Shown here: positions 8,241 to 14,863 of the stretch, piece after piece
Position numbering within the stretch: position 1 is the stretch's first letter
How the letters are laid out: each line of letters opens with the position of its first letter
Notes under the pieces: generated by a model
The model's input: only the letters and a program-made list of their open reading frames with translations
What the model was told of the DNA's origin: nothing
Database searches by the model: none
Source of the DNA: UBA2336 sp046294915
GTDB taxonomy: Bacteria; Bacteroidota; Bacteroidia; Cytophagales; Cyclobacteriaceae
Reading direction: 5' to 3'
Length of the DNA: 21,026 nt
Assembly: GCA_046294915.1 (NCBI GenBank)
Contig: JBKBOE010000052.1
Span: 1 to 21,026 of the forward strand
Program-made: the position numbers and the translations under genes

Positions 8241-8268
8241 CGGGTTACGGGTTGCGAGTTGCGGGTTG
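8241..8268. repeat. Four-unit 7-bp repeat tract, cysN side of the four-helix-bundle gene
   Basis: The plus strand reads as four contiguous heptads: CGGGTTA, CGGGTTG, CGAGTTG, CGGGTTG. A degenerate fifth unit (GGGTTAG) runs into the stop codon of the four-helix-bundle gene at 8272. The tract begins 1 base from the cysN start codon. It faces a matching tract at 8681-8708 in inverted orientation. Confidence 0.85.
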
Positions 8269-8271
8269 GGG

Positions 8272-8649
8272 TTAGGGATTTGAGTTCCAGTTTTCTTCTA
8301 CCCATTGGATATACTTGTTCAACTTCCTTCCGAGTTGATCATAGCCGTTGAGTAATTCTTCGTATAAACTTTTGTCTTTTAATGATTCTGTTTCAAATAG
8401 AAACTCTAAATGGAGAATTGTCTCATCACATTCTGCATGGGCATAAGTGAGGTATTTGATAAACTCTGCCTTATACCTGCTTCGACCGTATCCTTCTACC
8501 ATAGATGCAACAATTGCTTTCGATGATCTTCTTACCTGGTTTCCCTCTTCATACAGTTCAATCTTAGGTAATGCAAGTGTCATCTTATGAGTTTTGACAG
8601 CTAATTCCTTGGCCAACTTATAAATCTCAAGCTCTCTGTAGCTACTCAT
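8272..8649 (-). CDS. Four-helix-bundle protein, 23S rRNA intervening-sequence (IVP/S23) family
   Basis: This 125-residue protein is recognised from the family pattern: an N-terminal ELEIYKLAKEL helix, then QVRRSSKAI and VEGYGR (about residues 38-57), then a long helical remainder ending in acidic and hydrophobic heptads. Members were first noted in 23S rRNA intervening sequences and also occur as free-standing genes. The fold is shared with Avd, the accessory protein of diversity-generating retroelements. The biochemical role is unknown, and nucleic-acid binding is only inferred from homologues. Here the gene lies between cysD and cysN, flanked by inverted 7-bp repeat tracts, with no rRNA and no reverse transcriptase in the window. 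It has no evident link to sulfate assimilation and looks like an inserted unit. The frame is intact. Confidence 0.85.
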   Translation of the reverse strand: MSSYRELEIYKLAKELAVKTHKMTLALPKIELYEEGNQVRRSSKAIVASMVEGYGRSRYKAEFIKYLTYAHAECDETILHLEFLFETESLKDKSLYEELLNGYDQLGRKLNKYIQWVEENWNSNP

Positions 8650-8680
8650 AAACTTCTGAGTTAAATCTATCTATTCTACT

Positions 8681-8708
8681 CAACCCGTACCACGGAACCC
8701 GAAACCCG
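8681..8708. repeat. Four-unit 7-bp repeat tract, cysD side of the four-helix-bundle gene
   Basis: Read on the minus strand from 8708, the tract is CGGGTTT, CGGGTTC, CGTGGTA, CGGGTTG. It is the inverted counterpart of 8241-8268 with the same unit length and the same number of units. It ends 5 bases from the cysD stop codon (8713-8715). Confidence 0.85.
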
Positions 8709-8712
8709 TACC

Positions 8713-9618
8713 TCAAAAATACCCACTCTTCTTCCTATCCTCCATAGCCGTTTCTCCGCGTTTATCATCTGCCCGCGTTCCGCGCTCGGTTTTACGTGAA
8801 GCTGCCACTTCAGCTATAATTTTTTCCATGGTATCCGCTTCCGATTCCACCGCCCCGGTTATAGGCATGTCGCCACAGGTGCGGAAACGCACGCGCTTCA
8901 TCACCGGCTTTTCATCGGGCTTCAGTTTCAGCCAGGGCGAGGTTGACAGGATTACCCCATCGCGGACAATCACTTCGCGTTTGTGGGCATAATACAGTTT
9001 CGGTATCGGAATATTTTCGGTGAACAGGTATTGCCATACGTCCATCTCCGTCCAGTTCGAAATCGGGAACACCCGGAAGTGCTCTCCGATATTTTTTCTT
9101 CCGTTAAATAAATTCCAGAGTTCGGGCCGCTGATTTTTAGGATCCCACTGACCAAACTCATCGCGATGCGAAAAAAAACGTTCTTTGGCACGGGCTTTCT
9201 CTTCATCTCTGCGCGCCCCGCCCATGGCCGCATCGAACTTGTGTTTTTCAATGGTATCCAGCAGCGTAACGGTTTGAAGCGCATTGCGGCTGGCATAATA
9301 ACCCGTTTCTTCTTTTACCCTGCCTGTGTCAATACTTTCCTGAACCAACCCCACAACCAGTTGAACACCCAAGTCGTTAACCAGCCAATCGCGGTATTCC
9401 ATCGTTTCCGGAAAGTTGTGACCTGTATCGATATGCACCAACGGAAACGGAATGCGTGCCGGGTAAAACGCTTTGCGCGAAAGGTAAGCCAGCACAATGG
9501 AATCTTTTCCTCCCGAAAACAGTAATGCCGGCCGTTCAAACTGCGCTACCACCTCGCGGATAACGAAGATGGCCTCAGCTTCAAGTTCCTGCAAATGACT
9601 TAAATAGTACTGATTCAT
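8713..9618 (-). CDS. cysD: Sulfate adenylyltransferase small subunit CysD
   Basis: The ATG at 9618 gives 301 residues beginning MNQYYLSHLQELEAEAI, the usual N-terminus of CysD. A longer frame to 9759 runs back through the repeat tract and the end of cysC and is rejected. The PP-loop SGGKDS (35-40) of the ATP pyrophosphatase fold is present. So are the GGARRDE motif and a C-terminus ending in GYF, as in full-length CysD. It catalyses adenylation of sulfate to APS in complex with CysN. The gene begins 13 bases after the cysC stop. Its stop is followed almost immediately by the 7-bp repeat tract that precedes the four-helix-bundle gene, so the enzyme itself is not disrupted. Confidence 0.95.
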   Translation of the reverse strand: MNQYYLSHLQELEAEAIFVIREVVAQFERPALLFSGGKDSIVLAYLSRKAFYPARIPFPLVHIDTGHNFPETMEYRDWLVNDLGVQLVVGLVQESIDTGRVKEETGYYASRNALQTVTLLDTIEKHKFDAAMGGARRDEEKARAKERFFSHRDEFGQWDPKNQRPELWNLFNGRKNIGEHFRVFPISNWTEMDVWQYLFTENIPIPKLYYAHKREVIVRDGVILSTSPWLKLKPDEKPVMKRVRFRTCGDMPITGAVESEADTMEKIIAEVAASRKTERGTRADDKRGETAMEDRKKSGYF

Positions 9619-9620
9619 TT

Positions 9621-9648
9621 GATTGCCGATTTTAGATTGCCGATGGTT
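9621..9648. repeat. 7-bp repeat tract at the cysC-cysD junction
   Basis: The plus strand reads GATTGCC, GATTTTA, GATTGCC, GATGGTT: four heptads sharing GAT at the start. The first and third are identical. The tract covers the last codons and stop of cysC (stop at 9632-9634) and ends 2 bases from the cysD start codon. The unit length equals that of the tracts around the four-helix-bundle gene, but the sequence differs. Confidence 0.6.
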
Positions 9649-10228
9649 GAATTCGCGGAAGAACCATGCGCTGAAGTTGTCGCAGCGATTCTTCAACGCT
9701 GAGTTTGTGTGTTGGTAAAACAATATCCGGGTTATCGGGAGCTTCATAAGGCGAATCAATTCCGGTAAACTGCTTTAACTCCCCGGCCCGCGCCTTACGG
9801 TACAATCCCTTTACGTCACGCTGTTCGCATACTTCCAGCGGGGCATCAACAAATACTTCCAGATAATTCCCCGCACCAACAATTTTCCTGACTTTCTCGC
9901 GGTCGGATTTGAAAGGCGATATAAAAGCCGACAAAACAATGATACCGGCATCCAGAAACAGGTTACACACTTCGCCAATTCTGCGAATGTTTTCCACTCT
10001 ACCGGCTTCATCAAATCCAAGATCCCGGTTCAAGCCGGAGCGTATCGTGTCCCCGTCAAGCAGATACGTTTTAAACCCTAACTTGTGCAGTTGGGCTTCC
10101 AGCCTTATTGCTAAAGTTGATTTACCCGAACCCGAAAGGCCCGTAAACCAAATGAGCTTTGCTTTTTGCTGAAGAAGCTTTTCGCGATCCGGTTTGATAA
10201 CAGAGGTGGATATGGGATGGAGGTTCAT
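9632..10228 (-). CDS. cysC: Adenylyl-sulfate kinase CysC
   Basis: This 198-residue APS kinase has the P-loop GLSGSGKS (30-37), the substrate-binding segment DGDTIRSGLNRDLGF (58-72) and SAFISPF (100-106), where Ser100 matches the serine phosphorylated in E. coli CysC. It phosphorylates adenosine 5'-phosphosulfate to PAPS in the cytoplasm. It stands alone rather than fused to CysN. The last residues and the stop codon are formed by a 7-bp repeat tract, so the native C-terminus may have been altered slightly by repeat change. The start lies 24 bases after the permease stop, in the same operon. Confidence 0.94.
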   Translation of the reverse strand: MNLHPISTSVIKPDREKLLQQKAKLIWFTGLSGSGKSTLAIRLEAQLHKLGFKTYLLDGDTIRSGLNRDLGFDEAGRVENIRRIGEVCNLFLDAGIIVLSAFISPFKSDREKVRKIVGAGNYLEVFVDAPLEVCEQRDVKGLYRKARAGELKQFTGIDSPYEAPDNPDIVLPTHKLSVEESLRQLQRMVLPRIQPSAI

Positions 10229-10252
10229 TTCGTTGATTGTTATTGCTTGTAG

Positions 10253-12010
10253 TTACAGCTGGTAATACCAGGTGATAAAGGTGATGCAGATGATTGCGTA
10301 CAATACCGTTAACGGAGTGCCTACGCGTGCAAAGTCCTTAAACGAGTACCCTCCGGGGCCATACACCATCAGGTTAGTCTGGTAGCCGATGGGTGTTATA
10401 AAATCGCCCGAGGCGGCAAACGCAATTGCCACAAAAAACGGAGTGTAGGATACCTGAAGTTGCTCTGCCAGTTCCATCGCAATCGGGAACATAATTGAAA
10501 CTGCTGCCGGGTTGGTGACTAACGCGGTTACTGCGGTAGTAATGAGAAACAAAACCGAAAGTGCACCTACACTGCCAAGCGATTTACTTACCTCAATAAG
10601 CCCGCCAGCTACCACACTTGCCGCACCCGATTTTTCGATAGCCACGCCAATAGCCAGGGAGCAAACCAAAACCATCAGCAAATTGAAATCAAGATTGCGC
10701 GTTATCTGCTCAAGGTTGAGGATTTTGAATAGGATCATGGCTGTGAGAATAATCAGGCATGCAGTGAATAACGGCAGCATGCCGGAAATGCCCGCAACCA
10801 ATAACACGGCACTGCCAATACCTACCCCTGCCCGAAGTGCCGAACGCCTGGATTCTACTTTACGGGGAACCGATACAAAGAATACATCTTTCTCCTGCAG
10901 GTTGGCGTGCTGATGGTTACCCGAAAGCAATAAAAGAAAATCGCCACCCGACAGTTGCCGTTCGCCTATCCGCCCGCTAACGCGCTTGCCATCGCGGTGA
11001 ATAGCCACGATGGATGCATTGAATTTCTTGCGGAAGTCGGAGTCTTTAATCCGTTGGCCAATAAGGGTTGAAGTGGCGGGAATAACCGCCTCTACAAAAT
11101 TGAATTGATCATCGGGAGAATCCTGTACTATCCGTAAACCGTTGTTCTGCTGAATAAGGTTGTAGATGGATTGTGTGTTGCCTGAAAAATACAGCGAGTC
11201 GCCTGCTGCAAGCTCTTCTTCCGGTGAAACCGGTGAAATGACTGCATCGTGACGTATAATCTCTACCAGAAAAAGATCTTTCAGGTTACGTAAACCGGCA
11301 TCCTTCACCGATTTGCCAGCAAGCGGTGAACCCTGAGGCACTTCGGCCTCAACAATATATTCCTTTAAATTCTGCCGAACCGCATTTAGCTTACTGGCCC
11401 GGTCAGGCAAAAGCCGGTAACCCACAAAATACAGGTAGCCGATTCCGAAAGCGGTAACAATAATTCCCAGGAACAGAAAATCACGATACCCAAGCAAAGG
11501 CAGGTTGTATTGTGAAATCAGACCCAGCAAAACCAGGTTAGTAGAGGTGCCGATAACCGTAATCATTCCGCCCAGGATAGTCGAATACGATAACGGAATC
11601 AATAATTTGGAAGGCGGGGTACCGTTTCGTTCGGCCCATTCTTTTACATAAGGAATTAAAAATGCCACTATAGGCGTATTGTTCAGGAAGGCGGAAACTG
11701 ATGCGGAAAATGTTGCCATCTTCAGTACGAACGTCCGCGGATTTTGATTCACCTTAAACACGGTTGAAAACCAGTCGCCTCCAAAAACCGACCGGATACC
11801 TGCGGTGATCAGAATCAGCAGAAATATTACGATGATCTGCTGGTTGCTCAGTCCGCGCAGTAATTCGAGCGGTGTTAAAACACCTGCCAGCAATAAAGCA
11901 AGGATGGCAATAAAAAACGTAAGAGCCGGGTTAAACCATTCGCGGTACAGCGCGACAATCAGCAGCAAAACCACCGCTACTACATAGCCCTGAAGTATGG
12001 TAAACTCCAC
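10253..12010 (-). CDS. SLC13-family (DASS) permease with two RCK_C domains, probable sulfate transporter
   Basis: The GTG at 12010 gives 585 residues starting MEFTILQGYVVAVV. A longer frame begins at a TTG (12034) that lies inside a promoter -7 match and is unlikely to be translated. The N- and C-terminal halves each carry hydrophobic transmembrane blocks with the family's paired substrate/sodium signatures (SAFLNNTPIV and IGTSTNL in the first half, TNPAAV and PIGYQTNLM in the second). Between them, about residues 216-372, lie two RCK_C (TrkA_C) domains, typical of bacterial SLC13 proteins linked to sulfur metabolism. As first gene of the cys operon it is inferred to import sulfate across the inner membrane. 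Other anions remain possible. Confidence 0.88.
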   Translation of the reverse strand: MEFTILQGYVVAVVLLLIVALYREWFNPALTFFIAILALLLAGVLTPLELLRGLSNQQIIVIFLLILITAGIRSVFGGDWFSTVFKVNQNPRTFVLKMATFSASVSAFLNNTPIVAFLIPYVKEWAERNGTPPSKLLIPLSYSTILGGMITVIGTSTNLVLLGLISQYNLPLLGYRDFLFLGIIVTAFGIGYLYFVGYRLLPDRASKLNAVRQNLKEYIVEAEVPQGSPLAGKSVKDAGLRNLKDLFLVEIIRHDAVISPVSPEEELAAGDSLYFSGNTQSIYNLIQQNNGLRIVQDSPDDQFNFVEAVIPATSTLIGQRIKDSDFRKKFNASIVAIHRDGKRVSGRIGERQLSGGDFLLLLSGNHQHANLQEKDVFFVSVPRKVESRRSALRAGVGIGSAVLLVAGISGMLPLFTACLIILTAMILFKILNLEQITRNLDFNLLMVLVCSLAIGVAIEKSGAASVVAGGLIEVSKSLGSVGALSVLFLITTAVTALVTNPAAVSIMFPIAMELAEQLQVSYTPFFVAIAFAASGDFITPIGYQTNLMVYGPGGYSFKDFARVGTPLTVLYAIICITFITWYYQL

Positions 12011-12031
12011 TAATTCGGTAGATTTAAAAGG

Positions 12032-12039
12032 CAAATATA
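12032..12039 (-). promoter_or_regulatory. Putative promoter -7 element of the sulfate-assimilation operon
   Basis: On the minus strand 12039-12032 reads TATATTTG followed by C, an exact TAnnTTTGC match. No perfect TTTG lies at the -33 distance; TTTC occurs with 21-base spacing. Transcription would begin near 12025, leaving a short leader before the GTG start at 12010. Confidence 0.5.
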
Positions 12040-12115
12040 GAAAAACACCGATTCACGGATGAAATTGGGAGGAGAAATATATCCTGAAATATTCCGCGAA
12101 GTTCTGCCCGACTGC

Positions 12116-12952
12116 CTATAGACCAGCGGAGCGTTGAAGATCCCAGAAGGCTTTAAGCTTGGTTACAAATTCCTCCATCTGTGAAAGAGGGATCATATTC
12201 GGGCCATCGCTTAGGGCCTTCTCCGGGTTAGGGTGAGTTTCAATAAAGAATCCGTCAACACCCGTTGCGGCTGCGGCACGCGAAAGATAGGGAGCAAATT
12301 CGCGTTGCCCTCCCGATGATCCGCCCATGCCACCGGGCTGTTGCACCGAATGGGTTACATCAAATACTACCGGGGTGAATTGCCGCATGATGGGAAGAGA
12401 CCGCATATCCACCACAAGGGTGTGGTAACCAAAACTGGCACCGCGTTCGGTTAAAAACACATTGCTATTTCCTTCACTGCGCACCTTTTCAACCGCATAC
12501 TTCATGTCTTCGGGGGCCATAAACTGCCCTTTCTTGATCTTCACAGCTTTGCCGGTGCGGGCAGCAGCGCGGAGCAAATCGGTTTGCCTGCAAAGAAATG
12601 CCGGGATCTGCAATACATCAGCTACCGAAGCCACATCAGCACACTGGTGCGATTCGTGCACATCGGTAACAATAGGAACCTTCAAATCTTTTTTAACCAT
12701 GGCCAGGATTTCAAGACCCATGTCTACCGAAGGGCCACGGTACGAACCTCCGGAAGTACGGTTGGCTTTATCGAATGATGCCTTGAAAACATAATCAATC
12801 CCCAATGCATCGCATAGCGATTTTACTTTCGAACCCGTCTCCATGCAGATGTCGTAACTCTCAGCTGCACATGGCCCGGCAAATAACACGAGCCGTTTAC
12901 TTCCTAAGGTTATTGTGTCGGTTATTGAAACCGGTTGTTTGAAGATCTCCAT
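12116..12952 (-). CDS. kdsA: 3-deoxy-8-phosphooctulonate (KDO-8-P) synthase KdsA
   Basis: This 278-residue TIM-barrel aldolase condenses phosphoenolpyruvate with arabinose 5-phosphate to KDO-8-phosphate for the lipopolysaccharide inner core. Diagnostic segments are AGPCAAES (25-32), FKASFDKANRTS (56-67), VPIVTDVHE (92-100) and DVTHSVQQPGG (198-208). Cys28, His201, Glu238 and Asp249 correspond to the metal ligands of the metal-dependent class (Aquifex type); E. coli KdsA has Asn at the first position. The gene starts 2 bases after the kdsC stop, pairing two steps of the KDO pathway with the intervening 8-phosphate phosphatase. Confidence 0.96.
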   Translation of the reverse strand: MEIFKQPVSITDTITLGSKRLVLFAGPCAAESYDICMETGSKVKSLCDALGIDYVFKASFDKANRTSGGSYRGPSVDMGLEILAMVKKDLKVPIVTDVHESHQCADVASVADVLQIPAFLCRQTDLLRAAARTGKAVKIKKGQFMAPEDMKYAVEKVRSEGNSNVFLTERGASFGYHTLVVDMRSLPIMRQFTPVVFDVTHSVQQPGGMGGSSGGQREFAPYLSRAAAATGVDGFFIETHPNPEKALSDGPNMIPLSQMEEFVTKLKAFWDLQRSAGL

Positions 12953-12954
12953 AA

Positions 12955-13494
12955 TTAACGCATTAAACTTTTTTCCAGTTTACCCTGTGCCGCCAGTACC
13001 AGGTCGGCCACTTCACGTAAAACACCCTTCCCTCCTTTTGCCAGGGTAACCAAATCTACCTGGTCATGAAGGTAGAAAACCGCATCAGCGGGGCAAATGG
13101 TAAAGCCTGCCTTTTTAAAAACAGGCAAATCGTTAATATCATCACCAATAAAGGCAACGTGCTTTGGTTTTAGTTTATAATGGTCCATCAGTTTCTCACA
13201 AACCGAACCCTTATCTAAAATAGCCTGGTGACAAAAATCCAGCTTCAGTTCGGCACAGCGCTTTGAGACCGCCTGGCTCTCCCGGCCTGAAATGGCGCCA
13301 ACAATAATTCCGGCTTTTTTCAGGTGGCTGATGATCAGCCCGTCTTTAACATTAAACTCCTTGATTTCACGGCCGGCATCATCATAAATTATCCGGCCAT
13401 CGGTTAACACGCCATCCACATCAAAAAATAATGCTTTTACCTGAGAGGCTTTTTTTACCTGATCTTTCGTGTAGCGTTCAAGGATCTGTTTCAA
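12955..13494 (-). CDS. kdsC: 3-deoxy-8-phosphooctulonate phosphatase KdsC (HAD family)
   Basis: The TTG at 13494 is proposed as the start, giving 179 residues beginning (M)KQILERYTKDQ, as in related KdsC proteins. The only ATG (13566) lies inside tRNA-Pro and would add 24 residues of translated tRNA and spacer. HAD motif I is FFDVDGVLTDG with nucleophile Asp25 and acid/base Asp27. SGRES supplies motif II, a lysine-containing loop follows, and IGDDINDLP has the motif IV aspartates near 118-119. There is no cap domain, as expected for C0-type KdsC tetramers. It hydrolyses KDO-8-phosphate, directly upstream of kdsA (2-base gap). No terminator is seen between tRNA-Pro and this gene, so read-through from the tRNA promoter is plausible. 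Confidence 0.9.
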   Translation of the reverse strand: MKQILERYTKDQVKKASQVKALFFDVDGVLTDGRIIYDDAGREIKEFNVKDGLIISHLKKAGIIVGAISGRESQAVSKRCAELKLDFCHQAILDKGSVCEKLMDHYKLKPKHVAFIGDDINDLPVFKKAGFTICPADAVFYLHDQVDLVTLAKGGKGVLREVADLVLAAQGKLEKSLMR

Positions 13495-13520
13495 CGAAAC
13501 GAAGTAAGGATTAAACGATG

Positions 13521-13594
13521 TCGGGGTGGCCAGATTCGAACTGACGATCTCTTGGTCCCAAACCAAGCGCGATACCGGGCTTCGCTACACCCCG
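13521..13594 (-). tRNA. tRNA-Pro (UGG)
   Basis: The minus strand folds into a cloverleaf of 74 bases. The acceptor stem is CGGGGTG with CACCCCG, the D stem GCGA/TCGC, and the anticodon stem CTTGG/CCAAG around loop TTTGGGA (anticodon TGG). The T arm is GTCAG-TTCGAAT-CTGGC and the discriminator is A. CCA is not encoded. Confidence 0.97.
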
Positions 13595-13607
13595 AAACAA
13601 AAAGGCG

Positions 13608-13638
13608 CAAAAATACCTGCTTAACCTTCTAAAACAAG
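13608..13638 (-). promoter_or_regulatory. Promoter candidate for tRNA-Pro and possibly kdsC-kdsA
   Basis: On the minus strand, TATTTTTG plus C (13615-13608) matches TAnnTTTGC exactly. CTTG (13638-13635) lies at the -33 position with 19-base spacing. Initiation would fall just upstream of the tRNA 5' end at 13594. Confidence 0.5.
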
Positions 13639-13640
13639 TG

Positions 13641-13714
13641 TGATCCGGCAGGGACTCGAACCCCGAACCGTCAGCTTAGAAGGCTGATGCTCTATCCAGT
13701 TGAGCTACCGGACC
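13641..13714 (-). tRNA. tRNA-Arg (UCU)
   Basis: The cloverleaf on the minus strand is 74 bases. The acceptor stem is GGTCCGG with CCGGATC (one G-U pair), the D stem GCTC/GAGC, and the anticodon stem TCAGC/GCTGA around loop CTTCTAA (anticodon TCT). The T loop is TTCGAGT and the discriminator is A. Confidence 0.97.
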
Positions 13715-13771
13715 ATCAAATTTGCTCTTTACCAAATAACTTTCAGCCTCCTACTGATGCTGCCAGAATCG

Positions 13772-13802
13772 AAAAAACATGCCTGCCCTGGCCGGCAGGC
13801 AT
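13772..13802 (-). terminator. Rho-independent terminator after tRNA-Ser
   Basis: On the minus strand ATGCCTGCC (13802-13794) pairs with GGCAGGCAT (13787-13779) as a GC-rich 9-bp stem around a 6-base loop. It is followed by G and six T residues. It lies 4 bases beyond the tRNA-Ser 3' end. Confidence 0.65.
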
Positions 13803-13805
13803 TTG

Positions 13806-13894
13806 CGGAGAAGGGGGGATTCGAACCCCCGGTACGGTATTACCCGTACGACAGTTTAGCAAACTGCTGGTTTAAGCCTCTCACCCACCTCTCC
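13806..13894 (-). tRNA. tRNA-Ser (GCU)
   Basis: This is a class II tRNA of 89 bases on the minus strand. The acceptor stem is GGAGAGG with CTTCTCC (one G-U pair), the anticodon loop TTGCTAA (anticodon GCT), and the long variable arm has a GTACGG/CCGTAC stem. The T arm contains TTCGAAT, and the discriminator G is typical of serine tRNAs. Confidence 0.96.
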
Positions 13895-13918
13895 GGATGT
13901 ACATTCGCTTAAAGCATG

Positions 13919-13949
13919 CAAATATAAGGGTTAGCAACATTCTACCGAA
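13919..13949 (-). promoter_or_regulatory. Promoter candidate for tRNA-Ser
   Basis: TATATTTG followed by C on the minus strand (13926-13919) is an exact TAnnTTTGC match. TTCG (13949-13946) sits 19 bases upstream as a near-consensus -33 element. The -7 element ends 24 bases before the tRNA 5' end. Confidence 0.55.
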
Positions 13950-14038
13950 TTTACGCCATGAACTTTGGGTTGATAATACCTGTTAATCCCTCTACTGAAT
14001 CGGCTTAGATTTTTTTCACGGTAACTTCTCTACCAAGA

Positions 14039-14863
14039 ATGGCCACATTACATGACCTGAAAAAGTACACCCGCCAATTTCATAAAACCGAAGCAGCCAT
14101 GCCCATGCTCTTCATCGGTCATGGTTCACCAATGAATGGCATTGAAGCCAATGAATTCAGCCAGGGATGGGCCTCCATAGCGAAAGAAATCCCTACACCC
14201 AAAGCGGTACTGTGTATTTCGGCACACTGGTACACCCAAGGTACATTAGTTACGGCCATGGAAAAACCAAAAACAATTCATGACTTCTATGGTTTCCCGA
14301 AAGCACTTTTCGATGTTGATTATCCGGCTCCCGGCAACCCGCAACTGGCAAAACAAATTGCAGGCTTGGTTACCAAAACACAGGTTAACCTTGACCACGA
14401 ATGGGGACTCGACCACGGTACCTGGTCGGTGGTAAGGCAGATGTACCCTGAAGCTACCATTCCGGTACTTCAACTCAGCATTGATTATACCCAGAAACCC
14501 GAATACCACTATTCCCTGGCGCACGACCTTAACGAACTGCGCAAAAAAGGTATACTTATCATCGGAAGCGGAAATATGGTACACAACCTCCGTTTGATAG
14601 ACTGGAAACTTCCCCACACCGGTTATGACTGGGCCCTCGAAACGAATGCCCGGTTTAAACAACTCATCATAACGGACAATCATAAATCGCTGATTCATTT
14701 TGAATCGCTGGGAAAAGGCGCACAACTCGCCATTCCAACCCCTGATCATTACCTGCCGGTACTGTACATTCTCGGGCTGAAAAAAAAGGATGAAACAATT
14801 CACTTTTTCAATGACAAAACGGTGATGGGCTCCGTATCGATGACTTCGTTCAAAATCGGATAA
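14039..14863 (+). CDS. YgiD-type 4,5-DOPA extradiol dioxygenase (LigB superfamily)
   Basis: This 274-residue class III extradiol dioxygenase homologue has the metal-ligand motifs HGSP (His28) and SAHWY (His63). Further conserved histidines are His126 in LDHGTW, His182 in NMVHNL and His237 in PDHYLP. The segment FYGFP is also characteristic. Family members open catechol rings; E. coli YgiD acts on L-DOPA, and plant homologues make betalamic acid. The physiological substrate here is unknown. The ATG at 14039 is the first in frame and leaves a 20-residue lead before the conserved core, normal for the family. It begins the plus-strand half of the window, divergent from the tRNA genes, and appears cytoplasmic. 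Confidence 0.9.
   Translation: MATLHDLKKYTRQFHKTEAAMPMLFIGHGSPMNGIEANEFSQGWASIAKEIPTPKAVLCISAHWYTQGTLVTAMEKPKTIHDFYGFPKALFDVDYPAPGNPQLAKQIAGLVTKTQVNLDHEWGLDHGTWSVVRQMYPEATIPVLQLSIDYTQKPEYHYSLAHDLNELRKKGILIIGSGNMVHNLRLIDWKLPHTGYDWALETNARFKQLIITDNHKSLIHFESLGKGAQLAIPTPDHYLPVLYILGLKKKDETIHFFNDKTVMGSVSMTSFKIG

Larger units (their letters stand above)
8241..8708. mobile_element. Putative small mobile unit carrying the four-helix-bundle gene
   Basis: The 468-base interval is bounded by two tracts of four heptads in inverted orientation and contains one intact gene for a four-helix-bundle protein. It exactly fills the space between the cysD stop (8713) and the cysN start (8239), leaving both genes complete. 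A core of 18 bases near each outer end (8246-8263 and 8693-8710) matches at 15 positions when one is inverted. No transposase is encoded, so mobility would need help in trans. No target-site duplication is obvious. That this is mobile is an inference. Confidence 0.45.

Noticed and set aside
8241..8268. CRISPR-like or telomere-like array
   Set aside because: Units are only 7 bp with no spacers, and there are just four per tract. No cas genes are present.
8240..8305. 22-residue N-terminal extension of CysN
   Set aside because: It overlaps the end of the four-helix-bundle gene and the heptad tract. The conserved protein starts at 8239.
9619..9759. 47-residue N-terminal extension of CysD
   Set aside because: It is translated from the end of cysC in another frame and the repeat tract. 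CysD homologues begin at MNQYYLSHL.
13495..13566. N-terminal 24-residue extension of KdsC from the ATG at 13566
   Set aside because: It is translated from the 3' half of tRNA-Pro and the short spacer. The cloverleaf is unambiguous, and KdsC homologues begin near the TTG at 13494.
13687..13912. Two short plus-strand open frames across the tRNA-Arg/tRNA-Ser region
   Set aside because: They consist largely of antisense tRNA sequence, a common artefact.
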